A stretch of 39,683 nt of DNA from Trueperaceae bacterium. Its GTDB lineage: Bacteria > Deinococcota > Deinococci > Deinococcales > Trueperaceae. The translations under genes and the position numbers were made by a program. Under the pieces are notes generated by a model. The model was given only the letters and a program-made list of their open reading frames with translations, was not told the origin of the DNA and did not search any database. Every line of letters starts with the position of its first letter. Positions within the stretch are counted from its first letter, which is position 1. The stretch lies in NCBI GenBank assembly GCA_003567075.1, contig PXAU01000134.1, positions 1-39,683 of the forward strand. The letters are read 5' to 3'. Positions 9,608 through 23,245 of this stretch are shown here, piece by piece.

Positions 9608-9641
9608 GACCCCGCCATGGTCACCGATCAGGCGGGGTCTT
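9608..9641 (+). terminator. Attenuator hairpin before ilvB
   Basis: GACCCCGCC (9608-9616) pairs perfectly with GGCGGGGTC (9631-9639) across a 14-base loop, followed by only a short TTG. A competing pairing is possible: CGCGGTC at 9589-9595 can pair with GACC and, after a two-base bulge, GC of the 5' arm, which would serve as antiterminator. The weak T-tract leaves open whether it terminates transcription or acts on translation. Confidence 0.6.
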
Positions 9642-9697
9642 GTGCATGCCGAGGGTGCGCGCGCTGCCCGACGAGGCGCGCGGAGAGGAGCGATGCG

Positions 9698-9718
9698 ATG
9701 ATGGGAGCGAGCACGTGA
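9698..9718 (+). other. Six-codon mini-ORF overlapping the ilvB start
   Basis: The strong Shine-Dalgarno-like GGAGAGGAG (9682-9690) is followed after 7 bases by ATGATG, which opens a frame of only six codons (ATG ATG GGA GCG AGC ACG) ending in TGA at 9716-9718. That TGA overlaps the ilvB GTG at 9715 as GTGA. It may couple translation into ilvB. It may also be accidental, since ilvB has its own GGGAG at 9703-9707. Confidence 0.35.
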
Positions 9719-11415
9719 ACGGGGCCGCGGCCCTGCTCAAGGCCCTGGAGCGCCAGGGCGTGACGACGGTGTTCGGGCACCCGGGTGGTGCCATCATGCC
9801 CGTCTACGACGCGCTTTACGACTCGTCGATCAAGCACGTGCTGGTACGCCACGAGCAGGCTGGGGCGCACGCCGCCGACGCCTTCTACCGGGCCTCGGGC
9901 CGCGTTGGCGTGTGCTTCGCCACGAGCGGACCCGGCTCCACCAACCTCGTCACGGGGCTGGCGACAGCCCACATGGACTCCTCGGCCATGGTGGCCGTCA
10001 CCGGCAACGTGCCAAGCAGCCTGATCGGCACCGACGCCTTCCAGGAGGCCGACATCACCGGGATCACGCTCCCCATCACCAAGCACAACTACCTGGTGCA
10101 GCACGTCGACGACATCCCCCTGGTCGTGGCCGAGGCCTTCCACATCGCCGCCACCGGCCGCCCGGGGCCCGTGCTGATCGACATCCCCAAGGACATCCAG
10201 CAAGCCGAGTTCACGGGCAGCTTCGAGGTCGAGCTCGACCTGCCCGGATACCGTCCGACAGTGATCGGCAACGCCCGGCAGATCAAGCGCGCTGCCCAGG
10301 CCATCCGCGAGGCCGAGCGGCCCGTCCTGATGGTGGGTGGGGGAGGTCAGAGCGCGCCCGAGGCGGTCGCGCGCTTCGCCGAGGTCACCGGTATCCCGGT
10401 GATCACCACCCTCATGGGCATCGGCGCGTACCCGGCCGGCGCCGAGCAGGCGCTGGGCATGCCCGGCATGCACGGCACCGTCACGGCCAACCGCGCCATC
10501 ACCCACTGCGACCTCATCGTCGGTGCCGGGCTGCGCTTCGACGACCGCGTCACCGGCAAGCTGTCGCGCTTCGCGCCCAACGCCACCGTCGTGCACATCG
10601 ACGTCGACCCGGCCGAGATCTCCAAGCTGGTCAAGGCCCACGTGCCGGTGGTGGGCGACCTGCGCGACGTGCTGCCGCGCCTGACCGAACTGCTGGGCAG
10701 GCTCGAGCTCGACGCCTGGTGGCGCCAGCTGGACGAGTGGAAGGCGCGCTACCCCGAGCGCTACAAGACCGACAAGCCGCTGGTCTCACAAGAGGTCATC
10801 CAGCTGCTCGAGTCCGCCAGCGGCGGCGAATGCGTCGTCACCACCGAGGTCGGGCAGCACCAGATGTTCGCGGCACGGCTCTTCCCGACCTCGAAGCCCC
10901 GCACCTGGATCACCTCGGGGGGCTTGGGCACCATGGGCTTCGGCCTGCCCGCCGCGATCGGCGCCGCCTTCGCGCGCCCGGGCGAGACGGTGGTGTGCGT
11001 GGCCGGTGACGGCAGCGTCCAGATGAACATCCAGGAGCTCGCGACCATCTACAAGCACCAGCTGCCCATCGTCATCGCCATCACCAACAACGGCATGCTC
11101 GGCATGGTGCGGCAGTGGCAGGAGATGTTCCACGCCCAGCGCTACTCCGAGGTGTTCCTGGCCGACTCCAACCCCGACTTCGCCAAGCTGGCCGAGGCCT
11201 ACGGCATCGAGGGGCACAACCTCTTCGACCGCGAGACCGCCGCTCGGATCATCCCCGAGGCGATCGCCGCGAAGCGACCGGTGCTACTCAACTTCGTGGT
11301 GTACGAGTCCGAGAAGGTGTTCCCGATGATCCCCGCCGGCGCCGGTGTCGACGAGATGATCATCGGCGACCAGGAGCCCGAGGAGCACGAGGGCGGGAAG
11401 GCGGTGCCGGCATGA
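9715..11415 (+). CDS. ilvB: Acetohydroxyacid synthase, large (catalytic) subunit
   Basis: This thiamine-diphosphate enzyme joins two pyruvates to acetolactate (valine/leucine) or pyruvate and 2-oxobutyrate to acetohydroxybutyrate (isoleucine). The 566-residue product begins MNGAAALLKALERQGVTTVF like other large subunits. It has the activating Glu in VRHEQAGAHAADAF (about residue 47), SGPGSTNLVTG, the FAD-domain block in the middle, and the ThDP/Mg motif GDGSVQMNIQEL (about 431) with NNGMLGMVRQWQ. I start at GTG 9715, with GGGAG 7 bases upstream; the track start at 9640 lies in the attenuator stem. The stop overlaps the ilvN ATG (ATGA), as expected for subunits made in proportion. Confidence 0.97.
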   Translation: MNGAAALLKALERQGVTTVFGHPGGAIMPVYDALYDSSIKHVLVRHEQAGAHAADAFYRASGRVGVCFATSGPGSTNLVTGLATAHMDSSAMVAVTGNVPSSLIGTDAFQEADITGITLPITKHNYLVQHVDDIPLVVAEAFHIAATGRPGPVLIDIPKDIQQAEFTGSFEVELDLPGYRPTVIGNARQIKRAAQAIREAERPVLMVGGGGQSAPEAVARFAEVTGIPVITTLMGIGAYPAGAEQALGMPGMHGTVTANRAITHCDLIVGAGLRFDDRVTGKLSRFAPNATVVHIDVDPAEISKLVKAHVPVVGDLRDVLPRLTELLGRLELDAWWRQLDEWKARYPERYKTDKPLVSQEVIQLLESASGGECVVTTEVGQHQMFAARLFPTSKPRTWITSGGLGTMGFGLPAAIGAAFARPGETVVCVAGDGSVQMNIQELATIYKHQLPIVIAITNNGMLGMVRQWQEMFHAQRYSEVFLADSNPDFAKLAEAYGIEGHNLFDRETAARIIPEAIAAKRPVLLNFVVYESEKVFPMIPAGAGVDEMIIGDQEPEEHEGGKAVPA

Positions 11416-11990
11416 CGGCCACGACGCTCGAGCCCATCCAGCGGCACGTGATGTCGGTCACCGTGCGCGATCGACCGGGCGTGCTGGTGCGCATCGCCGC
11501 GCTGTTCGCTCGGCGCGGCTTCAACATCGAGTCGTTGGCGGTGGCGCAGTCCGAGACGCCTGGCGTCAGCCGCACCACCTTCGTGGTCTACGGCGAGGAC
11601 CAGGTGATCGAGCAACTGCAGAAGCAGCTGCAGAAGCTGATCGACGTGATCAAGGTCATCGACCACTCGGAAGGACCATCGGTGGAGCGCGAGCTCATGC
11701 TGATCAAGGTCGCCGTGCGCACGCCCGAGGACCGCGTCGAGCTGCGCCAGATCGCGCACGACTTCCGTGCCCGCATCATCGACGTCGACCGCCACGCGCT
11801 GGTGTTCGAAGTGACCGGCGACGAGAACAAGACCGACGCCTTCATCGAGCAGATGCGCCCCTTCGGCATCCTGGAGCTGATCCGCACCGGCCGCGTGGCG
11901 CTGCCGCGCAGCGCCGGCCAGCGCGCCGCCAACGGCGACGCCGGCAGCCGCAACGGTGGCACCCGCGACACTGCCAACCGGGCCGCCTGA
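11412..11990 (+). CDS. ilvN: Acetohydroxyacid synthase, small (regulatory) subunit
   Basis: The regulatory subunit binds the large subunit, raises activity and gives feedback inhibition, usually by valine. The 192-residue product carries the N-terminal ACT domain (HVMSVTVRDRPGVLVRIAALFARRGFNIESLAV, about residues 12-85) followed by the second ACT-like domain (ELMLIKVAVRTPEDRVELRQ ... FGILELIRTGRVALPR). A short Gly/Asn/Arg-rich tail follows. Start at the ATG that overlaps the ilvB stop; the longer 291-residue track ORF is a shadow extension inside ilvB. ilvC begins 27 bp downstream, after a GAGGAG ribosome-binding site. Confidence 0.96.
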   Translation: MTATTLEPIQRHVMSVTVRDRPGVLVRIAALFARRGFNIESLAVAQSETPGVSRTTFVVYGEDQVIEQLQKQLQKLIDVIKVIDHSEGPSVERELMLIKVAVRTPEDRVELRQIAHDFRARIIDVDRHALVFEVTGDENKTDAFIEQMRPFGILELIRTGRVALPRSAGQRAANGDAGSRNGGTRDTANRAA

Positions 11991-12017
11991 GTCGGCCCAC
12001 GAGGAGACATCGACACC

Positions 12018-13022
12018 ATGCCCACCACCATCTACTACGACGACGACGCCAACCTGCAACAGCTCGAAGGCCAGACCATCGCCGTCATCGGCTACGGTTC
12101 GCAGGGCCACGCCCACGCCCTCAACGCCAAGGAGTCGGGGCTCGACGTGGTGGTGGGCCTGCGCCCCGGCTCGAGTTCGTGGAGCGAGGCCGAGGCGGCC
12201 GGCCTGCGCGTGCTCGAGGTGGCGGACGCGGCCGCGGCCGGCGACCTGGTGATGGTGCTGCTGCCCGACGAGGCGCAGGGCGCCGTCTACCGCGAGCAGA
12301 TCGCCCCCCACCTGGAGGCGGGCAACGCGCTGCTGTTCGCGCACGGCTTCAACGTCCACTTCAACCAGGTGCAGCCGCCCGCCGACGTCGACGTCTTCAT
12401 GGTCGCCCCCAAGGGGCCAGGCCACCTCGTCCGCCGCACCTTCAGCGAGGGCGGTGGCGTGCCGTGCCTGCTGGCCGTCCATCAGGACGCCAGCGGCGCC
12501 GCCATGCAGCGCGGCCTGGCCTACGCCAAGGCGATCGGCGGCACCCGCGGAGGCGTGCTGCTGACGACCTTCCAGGAGGAGACCGAGACCGACCTGTTCG
12601 GTGAGCAGGCGGTGCTGTGCGGCGGCGTGACCGCGCTCATGCAGGCCGGCTTCGAGACGCTCATCGAGGCGGGGTACCAGCCCGAGGTGGCGTACTTCGA
12701 GTGCGTGCACGAGATGAAGCTGATCGTCGACCTGATCTACGAGGGCGGCTTCGAGCGCATGCGCCACTCGATCTCCAACACCGCCGAGTACGGCGACTAC
12801 GTCACGGGCCCGAAGCTGGTGACCGAAGGGACGCGCGCGACCATGCGCGAGGTGCTGCGCGACATCCAGACCGGCAGCTTCGCGCGCGAGTTCCTGCTCG
12901 AGAACCAGGTCGGGCAGCCGCGGCTCCAGGCGCAGCGGCGCGCCACGGGCCAGACGCAACTGGCCGAGGTCGGCGCGAGGCTACGGACGATGATGCCGTT
13001 CATCGCCCAGAAACGGGGTTGA
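12018..13022 (+). CDS. ilvC: Ketol-acid reductoisomerase, class I
   Basis: This Mg- and NAD(P)H-dependent enzyme isomerises and reduces acetolactate or acetohydroxybutyrate to the dihydroxy acids. Its 334 residues match the short class I enzyme. The Rossmann motif is [13 protein letters not shown] (about residues 23-35). The loop [12 protein letters not shown] has Arg and Ser residues where the NADPH phosphate is held, so NADPH preference is likely (inference). Metal ligands lie in [10 protein letters not shown] and in [17 protein letters not shown]. Start at ATG 12018, with GAGGAG 11 bases upstream. leuA follows after 62 bp. Confidence 0.97.
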   Translation: MPTTIYYDDDANLQQLEGQTIAVIGYGSQGHAHALNAKESGLDVVVGLRPGSSSWSEAEAAGLRVLEVADAAAAGDLVMVLLPDEAQGAVYREQIAPHLEAGNALLFAHGFNVHFNQVQPPADVDVFMVAPKGPGHLVRRTFSEGGGVPCLLAVHQDASGAAMQRGLAYAKAIGGTRGGVLLTTFQEETETDLFGEQAVLCGGVTALMQAGFETLIEAGYQPEVAYFECVHEMKLIVDLIYEGGFERMRHSISNTAEYGDYVTGPKLVTEGTRATMREVLRDIQTGSFAREFLLENQVGQPRLQAQRRATGQTQLAEVGARLRTMMPFIAQKRG

Positions 13023-13084
13023 CGCCCCGGCCCGCCGCACTCGCGCCCAGCCGCGCCGCCCCGGCCGGCACGACGGAGGACTCC

Positions 13085-14626
13085 ATGGCGCACATCCGGA
13101 TCTTCGACACCACGCTCCGCGACGGCGAGCAGACGCCCGGCGTGGCGCTCGACACCGCCCAGAAGATCGAGATCGCCAAGCAGCTCGCCCGCTTGGGCGT
13201 CGACATCATCGAGGCCGGCTTCCCGATCACGAGCCAAGGCGACTTCGAGGCCGTGCAACGCATCGCCCGCGAGGTGCAGGGTCCGGTGGTGTGCGCGCTC
13301 GCGCGCACGGCGCGCGCCGACATCGAGCGCGCCGCGCAGGCGCTCGAGCCCGCTTCGAGCGGACGCATCCACGTCTTCACCTCGGGCTCGAAGATCCACC
13401 TCGAGTACATGCTGCGCAAGAGCGAGGAGGAGGTGCTCGAGGCCACCGTCGAGAGCGTCCGCTTGGCGTGCGAGTACACCGACGACGTGGAGTTCTCGGC
13501 GCAGGACTGCACCCGCAGCGAGCTCGGCTTCCTGATCCGGCTCTACGGCGCCGCGATTCAAGCGGGCGCGACCACGATCAACATCCCCGACACGGTCGGC
13601 TACGGGATGCCCGAGGAGTACGCGGCGCTCATCCGCACCCTCCGTGAGCGCATCCCCGGTGCCGACGCCGTGCACATCAGCACCCACTGCCACGACGACC
13701 TCGGCTTGGCCGTCGCCAACTCCCTGGCCGCGGTCGGGGCGGGTGCCACCCAGGTCGAGTGCACCGTCAACGGCATCGGCGAACGGGCCGGCAACGCCTC
13801 GCTGGAGGAGGTCGTGATGGCGCTGGAGACACGCAAGGACGTCTGGGGGCACCACACCCAGATCGTCACGCGCGAGCTCTACCGGACTTCGCGCATGGTG
13901 AGCATGATGACCGGCACGCCGGTCCCGCCCAACAAGGCGGTGGTGGGCGACAACGCCTTCGCGCACGAGTCCGGCATCCACCAGGACGGCGTGATCAAGG
14001 CGCTCGAGACGTACGAGATCATGTCGGCCGAGACGGTGGGGCGCGATGCCGGCGTGCTGGTGATGGGCAAGCACTCGGGTCGCCGCGCGTTCCGCCGCAC
14101 CCTCGAGGAACTCGGCTTCGCCGAGCTCGGCGACGACCAGATCAACGCGCTCTTCAAGGCCTTCAAGGACCTGGCCGACCGCAAGCGAACCGTCACCAGC
14201 GAGGACATCCGCGCCCTGGTCGAGGTCGAGACCGCGCGCGTGCCGCAGACGTACACCCTCGAGGCGGTGCAGTTCCAGTCCGGTACCCACATGACGCCGG
14301 TCGCCACCGTGCGGCTCAGGACCGACACCGGCAGCTACGAGGAGGCCGCCACCGGCGACGGCCCGGTCGACGCCGTCTACCACGCCCTGGAGCGCATCTC
14401 GCAGGTGCCGATCGCGCTGGAGGCGTACGAGATCCGCTCGGTCGGCAGCGGCAAGGACGCCCTGGGCGAGGTGAGCGTGCGCGTGTCGAGCGAGGGGCGC
14501 TCGGTGCACGGGCGTGGCCTCTCGACCGACGTGGTCGAGGCCTCCGCCAAGGCCTACGTCGACGTGCTGAACAAGCTCGCCGCCGGGGTGGCGCGACGCC
14601 TCGGCGAGAGCGTCGCCACGCCGTGA
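13085..14626 (+). CDS. leuA: 2-isopropylmalate synthase
   Basis: LeuA condenses acetyl-CoA with 2-oxoisovalerate, the first committed step of leucine synthesis, and is usually inhibited by leucine. The 513-residue length is that of the common bacterial type. The TIM barrel starts with [15 protein letters not shown] (about residue 8), has [16 protein letters not shown] (metal-binding His pair) and [16 protein letters not shown]. The linker and C-terminal LeuA dimer (allosteric) domain cover about residues 390-513. A GGAGGA ribosome-binding site 4 bases before ATG 13085 settles the start; the 669-residue track ORF over-extends into ilvC. The stop overlaps the cimA GTG (GTGA). Confidence 0.96.
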   Translation: MAHIRIFDTTLRDGEQTPGVALDTAQKIEIAKQLARLGVDIIEAGFPITSQGDFEAVQRIAREVQGPVVCALARTARADIERAAQALEPASSGRIHVFTSGSKIHLEYMLRKSEEEVLEATVESVRLACEYTDDVEFSAQDCTRSELGFLIRLYGAAIQAGATTINIPDTVGYGMPEEYAALIRTLRERIPGADAVHISTHCHDDLGLAVANSLAAVGAGATQVECTVNGIGERAGNASLEEVVMALETRKDVWGHHTQIVTRELYRTSRMVSMMTGTPVPPNKAVVGDNAFAHESGIHQDGVIKALETYEIMSAETVGRDAGVLVMGKHSGRRAFRRTLEELGFAELGDDQINALFKAFKDLADRKRTVTSEDIRALVEVETARVPQTYTLEAVQFQSGTHMTPVATVRLRTDTGSYEEAATGDGPVDAVYHALERISQVPIALEAYEIRSVGSGKDALGEVSVRVSSEGRSVHGRGLSTDVVEASAKAYVDVLNKLAAGVARRLGESVATP

Positions 14627-16308
14627 ACGTAGGGCACGCGCAGGACGAGGCCGGCGCTCGCGACGTCCTGCGCGGTCGCTGCATCGAGGTCTACGACACC
14701 ACGTTGCGCGACGGCACCCAGGGCATCGGCGTCAGCTTCACGAGCGACGACAAGGTCGCCATCGCGCGCCGCCTCGATGCCTTCCGGGTCGACCTGATCG
14801 AGGGCGGCTGGCCCGGCTCCAACCCGCGCGACGCGCGCTTCTTCGAGCGCATGCGCGACGTCGAGCTCGACCACGCCCGGCTGGCGGCCTTCGGCAGCAC
14901 CCGGCGCCGGGACGCAGCTGTCGAGGACGACGCCAACCTGGCGGCCCTGGTGGCGGCCAGGACGCCCGTCGTGACGGTGTTCGGAAAGTCCTGGACGCTG
15001 CACGTGCGCGAGGCGCTGGGCGTCGAACCGGACGCCAACCTGGCCATGATCGGCTCCTCGGTGGCCTACCTGCGCAGCTGCGGGCGCGAGGTGGTGTACG
15101 ACGCCGAGCACTTCTTCGACGGCTACGCCGACGATGCCGACTACGCCCTGGCGACGCTGCTGGCGGCCGCCGAGTCGGGCGCGCAGCGGATCGTCCTGTG
15201 CGACACCAACGGGGGACGCCTGCCGGCGGAGGTGGCGCGCGCCACGCGCCTGGCAGGTACGCACCTCGCGGCTGCCGGCGCGCCAGTGCCGCTCGGAATC
15301 CACCCCCACAACGATTCCGCGCTGGCGGTCGCCAACGCGCTCGCGGCCCTCGAGCAGGGAGCCAGTCACGTGCAGGGCACGATCGGCGGTTACGGCGAGC
15401 GCTGCGGCAACCTCGACCTACTCAGCCTGTTGCCGACGTTGGCGCTCAAGCTCGGCGCCGCGCAGCCGCAACCGCTGGTCGAGGCCACGGCGTTGGCGCG
15501 GTTCGTCGACGAGCGCGCCAACCTGGCCCCCAACCCGCGCGCTCCCTACGTGGGCGAGGGCGCCTTCGCGCACAAGGGCGGCATCCACGTCTCGGCCGTC
15601 AACCGCCGGCCCGACACCTACGAGCACGTGGCGCCCGAAGCGGTCGGCAACGTGCGACGCGTGCTGCTCTCCGACCTGAGCGGCCGCGCCAACCTGGTGG
15701 CGAAAGCCAATGAACTCGGCGACGGCGCGCTCGCCAGCGACGCCGGCGCGCTGGTAGGGCGGCTCAAGGAGCTCGAGCACCTCGGGTACGCCTTCGAGGG
15801 CGCCGAGGCCTCGTTCCATCTGGTGGCGCGCAAGGTGCGCGGCGACCACCGGCCGTACTTCACGCTGCATGGCTACACGGTGATGTTCGACAAGCGCGAC
15901 GGCGACGACGGGCCCCGCTGCGAGGCCAGCGTCCGGGTGCAGGTGGGCGAGAGCTTCGAGCACACCGCCGCCGACGGCGACGGACCGGTGAACGCGCTCG
16001 ACCGTGCGCTGCGCAAGGCGCTCGAACGCTTCTTCCCGAGCCTCGCGAGCTTGCGCCTCACGGATTACAAGGTGCGGGTGCTGGCCGGTCCCGACACCGG
16101 GACCGCCAGCGTGGTGCGCGTCCACGTCGAGACCACCGACGGCGAGCGCACGTGGGGAACGGTGGGGGCGCACGCCAACATCATCGACGCCTCGTACCAG
16201 GCGCTCCTGGACGCGATCGACTCCAAGCTGCACGCTGACGGCGTGGTGCCGGGCCAAGCCCTGACCTTCGAATCCCAGGTCGCCAGGGCCCAGCACGTAC
16301 GAAGCTGA
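14623..16308 (+). CDS. cimA: (R)-Citramalate synthase
   Basis: CimA joins acetyl-CoA and pyruvate to citramalate, leading to 2-oxobutyrate for isoleucine without threonine deaminase. The product of 561 residues belongs to the LeuA-like family but has the features of the Geobacter-type Cim[29 protein letters not shown], and [21 protein letters not shown], then [19 protein letters not shown] and a C-terminal dimer-type regulatory domain. The GTG start overlaps the leuA stop. Placement beside leuA and ilvBNC makes a role in isoleucine supply convincing; homocitrate synthase is a less likely alternative. Confidence 0.92.
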   Translation: MNVGHAQDEAGARDVLRGRCIEVYDTTLRDGTQGIGVSFTSDDKVAIARRLDAFRVDLIEGGWPGSNPRDARFFERMRDVELDHARLAAFGSTRRRDAAVEDDANLAALVAARTPVVTVFGKSWTLHVREALGVEPDANLAMIGSSVAYLRSCGREVVYDAEHFFDGYADDADYALATLLAAAESGAQRIVLCDTNGGRLPAEVARATRLAGTHLAAAGAPVPLGIHPHNDSALAVANALAALEQGASHVQGTIGGYGERCGNLDLLSLLPTLALKLGAAQPQPLVEATALARFVDERANLAPNPRAPYVGEGAFAHKGGIHVSAVNRRPDTYEHVAPEAVGNVRRVLLSDLSGRANLVAKANELGDGALASDAGALVGRLKELEHLGYAFEGAEASFHLVARKVRGDHRPYFTLHGYTVMFDKRDGDDGPRCEASVRVQVGESFEHTAADGDGPVNALDRALRKALERFFPSLASLRLTDYKVRVLAGPDTGTASVVRVHVETTDGERTWGTVGAHANIIDASYQALLDAIDSKLHADGVVPGQALTFESQVARAQHVRS

Positions 16309-16372
16309 GGCGCGGTCCCCCGTTCGGGCCCGTTCCTTGCGTCCAGCACGCAGCTTCTAGATCCTCGTCGAG

Positions 16373-16402
16373 TTGACCGGTCGGGCTCGGCGCTGCTATC
16401 GT
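16373..16402 (+). promoter_or_regulatory. Predicted gltB promoter
   Basis: TTGACC (16373-16378) and TATCGT (16397-16402) with an 18-bp spacer fit a housekeeping promoter. It lies in the 222-bp gap between cimA and gltB, giving a leader of about 120 bases. Confidence 0.5.
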
Positions 16403-16410
16403 GCCGCCAC

Positions 16411-16436
16411 GGCCGCCAGCCGCCCCTCCGGCGGCC
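16411..16436 (+). other. Hairpin in the gltB 5' leader
   Basis: GGCCGCC (16411-16417) pairs perfectly with GGCGGCC (16430-16436) around a 12-base loop, right at the predicted start of the gltB transcript. No T-run follows, so it does not look like a terminator. It may protect the 5' end or take part in regulation. I see no match to the glutamine riboswitch consensus in the rest of the leader. Confidence 0.4.
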
Positions 16437-16530
16437 ACCCGTGCCACAGTCGCATCTGCGTACGCCCCTGCGGTCGCTGCCGCCGCCGCGGGCCGCGGAC
16501 CTGTTTCATCCGCCACGGAAGGGAGCGCGC

Positions 16531-21129
<4,599 letters not shown>

Positions 21130-21152
21130 GGCGAGCGCTGCGGTCGCGCGCG

Positions 21153-23009
21153 TCACTCGTAGCAGTGCACCGTGCCGTCGACCGCCGCCACCACGAGACC
21201 GTCGCCCAGGGGCAAGGGGCTCGCCTGGATCGGGGCGTGCGCCACCGGATGCCGTCCCGTCGGCCGTCCGCTCGAGGCGTCGAAGGCGAGCAACTCGCCC
21301 CCTTCGGTCGCGACGTAGACCACGCCCGCCGCGACGATCGGGGCCGCGGTCACCGCCGCGGGCAGCGGGCGCTCCCACACGTCGTCGCCGCTGCGGAGCG
21401 CCAGCGCGTGCAGGCGCTCTCCCCAGGAGGCCACGAAGACGTGGGGTCCGGCCACCGCCGGCGGCGCCCACAGGGCCCCCTCGACGTCGTAGGTCCAACG
21501 CACGTCGTGGTGCTCGACGTCGAAGGCGTGCAGCTCACCGGCGCGCGACGAGAGCAGCAGCGCGCCGTCGATCGCGACCGGCGGCGCCACGCTCGGACCC
21601 ACCTCGACCCTGAAGCGCCGTACGCCCTTGTCGACGTCGATGGCGTGCAGCCAGCCGCCCTCGTCGAAGACGAAGGCGAGGGCCCGGTGAAGACACGCGG
21701 CGCTCACCAGCCCGCTTCCCGCCTCGAAACGCCAGCGCGTGGCCCCGTGCTCGTCCCAGCGCTCCAAGCGGCCGTCACGGCACGTCACCAGCAGGTCGCT
21801 GCCGTAGCGGGCCAGGCCGGCCGCATCGACGTCGTCGCGGCTCCAGGCGCGCTCACCGCGGGGCCACCGTAACGCGCTCACGACCCCGTCACGGCTTGCC
21901 ACCACCAGCTGACCGTGCGCGAACAGGGGCGCGGTGGCCACCTCGTCGCTGAGGGCGAAGCGGCTGCTGACGCTGCCGTCGGCCGGATGCAGCAGGGCCA
22001 GTTGATCGGAGCGCTGTGCGACCGCGATCCAACCGGCAGCGGCACCCAGCCCGGCCGGCCACTGGGGTCCCTCGTCGAGCTGCCGCTCCCAGCGCAACCG
22101 CAGGGACCGCGTGCCGGCGGGCCCGCTTGAGTAGGCGCCGCGCAGACCCGGGCCGGCCCGCGGCAGCTCGCCGGCGCGGGCCAGGAAGGCAGCCCGGATG
22201 GCCCGGAGGCTGGCGGCGACGGCCGCGGCCGACGGCGGCCGCTCCTCCGGGCGCTTGGCCAAGAGCGCGTCGACCAGCGCCGCCAGCGGTGGTGGGGCCA
22301 CCGGTACCAGCTCGGCGACCGGTGTGGCGTTGCCGTAGACGTGTTGGTACAGGACCGCCTGGTCGTTGTCGGCGTCGAACGGCGCGCGGCCGGTCAAGGT
22401 GCGGTAGAGCACCGCGCCGAAGGCGTAGAGGTCGACCGCCGAGCCGAGCGGCGCGCCGCCGGTCGCTTGCTCTGGCGCCATGTACTGCGGCGTTCCCAGG
22501 GTGAAGCCCGTGCGGGTGAGCTCGCGCGAGGTCTCGGTCAGCTGGACTAAGCCGAAGTCCATCACCTTGGGGTGTCCGCTGCGCGTGAGCAGGATGTTGC
22601 GCGGGGTCAGGTCGCGGTGCACCATCCCCAGCCGATGCACGTAGTCGAGCGCGTCCGCGACGGTCGTGGCCGCGCCGAGCAAGGCCTCGACGCTCTCGGG
22701 GTCACCGTCGAGCGGCCCCAAGTCGGTGATGGGGCCGCCCTCGACCAGCTCCATGGCGAAGTAGACGTGCTCGCCTTGGCCGAGGTCGTAGATGGCGACG
22801 ATGCCGGGGTGGTTGAAGCGCGCGAGCGCACGGATCTCGCGGCGGAAGCGCTCGGCATCGGTCTCGGTCAAGTGGGGCCGCAGCACCTTCAGCGCGACGG
22901 TGCGCTCGAGGCGCCGATCCTGGGCTCGGAACACGTGCGCCATGCCACCTTGGCCCAACGGGCCCAGGACGTCGTAGCGGTCGTCGATGACCTCGCCGGG
23001 CTGGAACAC
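21153..23009 (-). CDS. Ser/Thr protein kinase with PQQ-type beta-propeller (RqkA/DR2518-like)
   Basis: A 618-residue Hanks-type kinase fused to a sensor domain. The kinase spans residues 12-275: G-loop LGQGGMAHV, Lys41 in VALKVL, Glu59, catalytic loop HRDLTPRN (131-138), DFG (151-153), MAPEQATGG. The loop has Thr where most bacterial kinases have Lys (HRDLKP). From about 315 to the end come seven or so repeats of the PQQ/YVTN propeller type (for example LLSSRAGELHAFDVEHHDVRW, VYVATEGGELLAFDASSG). No transmembrane helix is seen, so the protein is probably cytoplasmic. Deinococcus radiodurans RqkA (DR2518) has this kinase-propeller architecture and acts in radiation response, which suggests but does not prove the same role. 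GTG start, 4 bp after the ribbon-helix-helix gene. Confidence 0.9.
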   Translation of the reverse strand: MFQPGEVIDDRYDVLGPLGQGGMAHVFRAQDRRLERTVALKVLRPHLTETDAERFRREIRALARFNHPGIVAIYDLGQGEHVYFAMELVEGGPITDLGPLDGDPESVEALLGAATTVADALDYVHRLGMVHRDLTPRNILLTRSGHPKVMDFGLVQLTETSRELTRTGFTLGTPQYMAPEQATGGAPLGSAVDLYAFGAVLYRTLTGRAPFDADNDQAVLYQHVYGNATPVAELVPVAPPPLAALVDALLAKRPEERPPSAAAVAASLRAIRAAFLARAGELPRAGPGLRGAYSSGPAGTRSLRLRWERQLDEGPQWPAGLGAAAGWIAVAQRSDQLALLHPADGSVSSRFALSDEVATAPLFAHGQLVVASRDGVVSALRWPRGERAWSRDDVDAAGLARYGSDLLVTCRDGRLERWDEHGATRWRFEAGSGLVSAACLHRALAFVFDEGGWLHAIDVDKGVRRFRVEVGPSVAPPVAIDGALLLSSRAGELHAFDVEHHDVRWTYDVEGALWAPPAVAGPHVFVASWGERLHALALRSGDDVWERPLPAAVTAAPIVAAGVVYVATEGGELLAFDASSGRPTGRHPVAHAPIQASPLPLGDGLVVAAVDGTVHCYE

Positions 23010-23013
23010 GACG

Positions 23014-23223
23014 TCAGCCGTCGTCGAGCGACTTCAGCAACTCCGGGTCGACCTCGCCCGTTTCGACGGCGCGGTTCAGCATGGCGATGCCCAGCCGGAC
23101 CACTTCGGACTTCGACACCAGCCGTTCGGGGTTCGACAGCTGGTAGGCGGTCTTGGTGATCAGGGAGTCCTGTTCCTCGCTGATGACCACCTGCAGACGC
23201 TTGCTCTTGTCGCGTTTCGGCAC
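23014..23223 (-). CDS. Ribbon-helix-helix regulator upstream of the kinase
   Basis: A 69-residue protein beginning (M)PKRDKSKRLQVVISEEQD: a basic start, a short beta strand and then two helices (SLITKTAYQLSNPERL and KSEVVRLGIAMLNRAVETG), the pattern of small RHH DNA-binding proteins. The start is GTG 23223, with an excellent AGGAGG 6 bases upstream; the 486-residue track ORF is an extension antisense to murA. The kinase gene begins 4 bp after its stop, so they form one operon. RHH proteins often repress their own promoter; the TATC-N7-GATA repeat over the -10 box is a possible site. An antitoxin role is possible from the fold, but the partner is not a toxin. Confidence 0.8.
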   Translation of the reverse strand: MPKRDKSKRLQVVISEEQDSLITKTAYQLSNPERLVSKSEVVRLGIAMLNRAVETGEVDPELLKSLDDG

Positions 23224-23245
23224 GCTGTTCCTCCTGCTGCGGGCA

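Noticed and set aside
9501-9714. T-box riboswitch before ilvB
   Set aside because: No AGGGUGGNACCGCG T-box sequence; GGTTCACCGCCCGCGG is only superficially similar, and a leader peptide explains the region better.
12797-14509. 570-aa minus-strand ORF
   Set aside because: Antisense to leuA, which has intact motifs and a clear ribosome-binding site.
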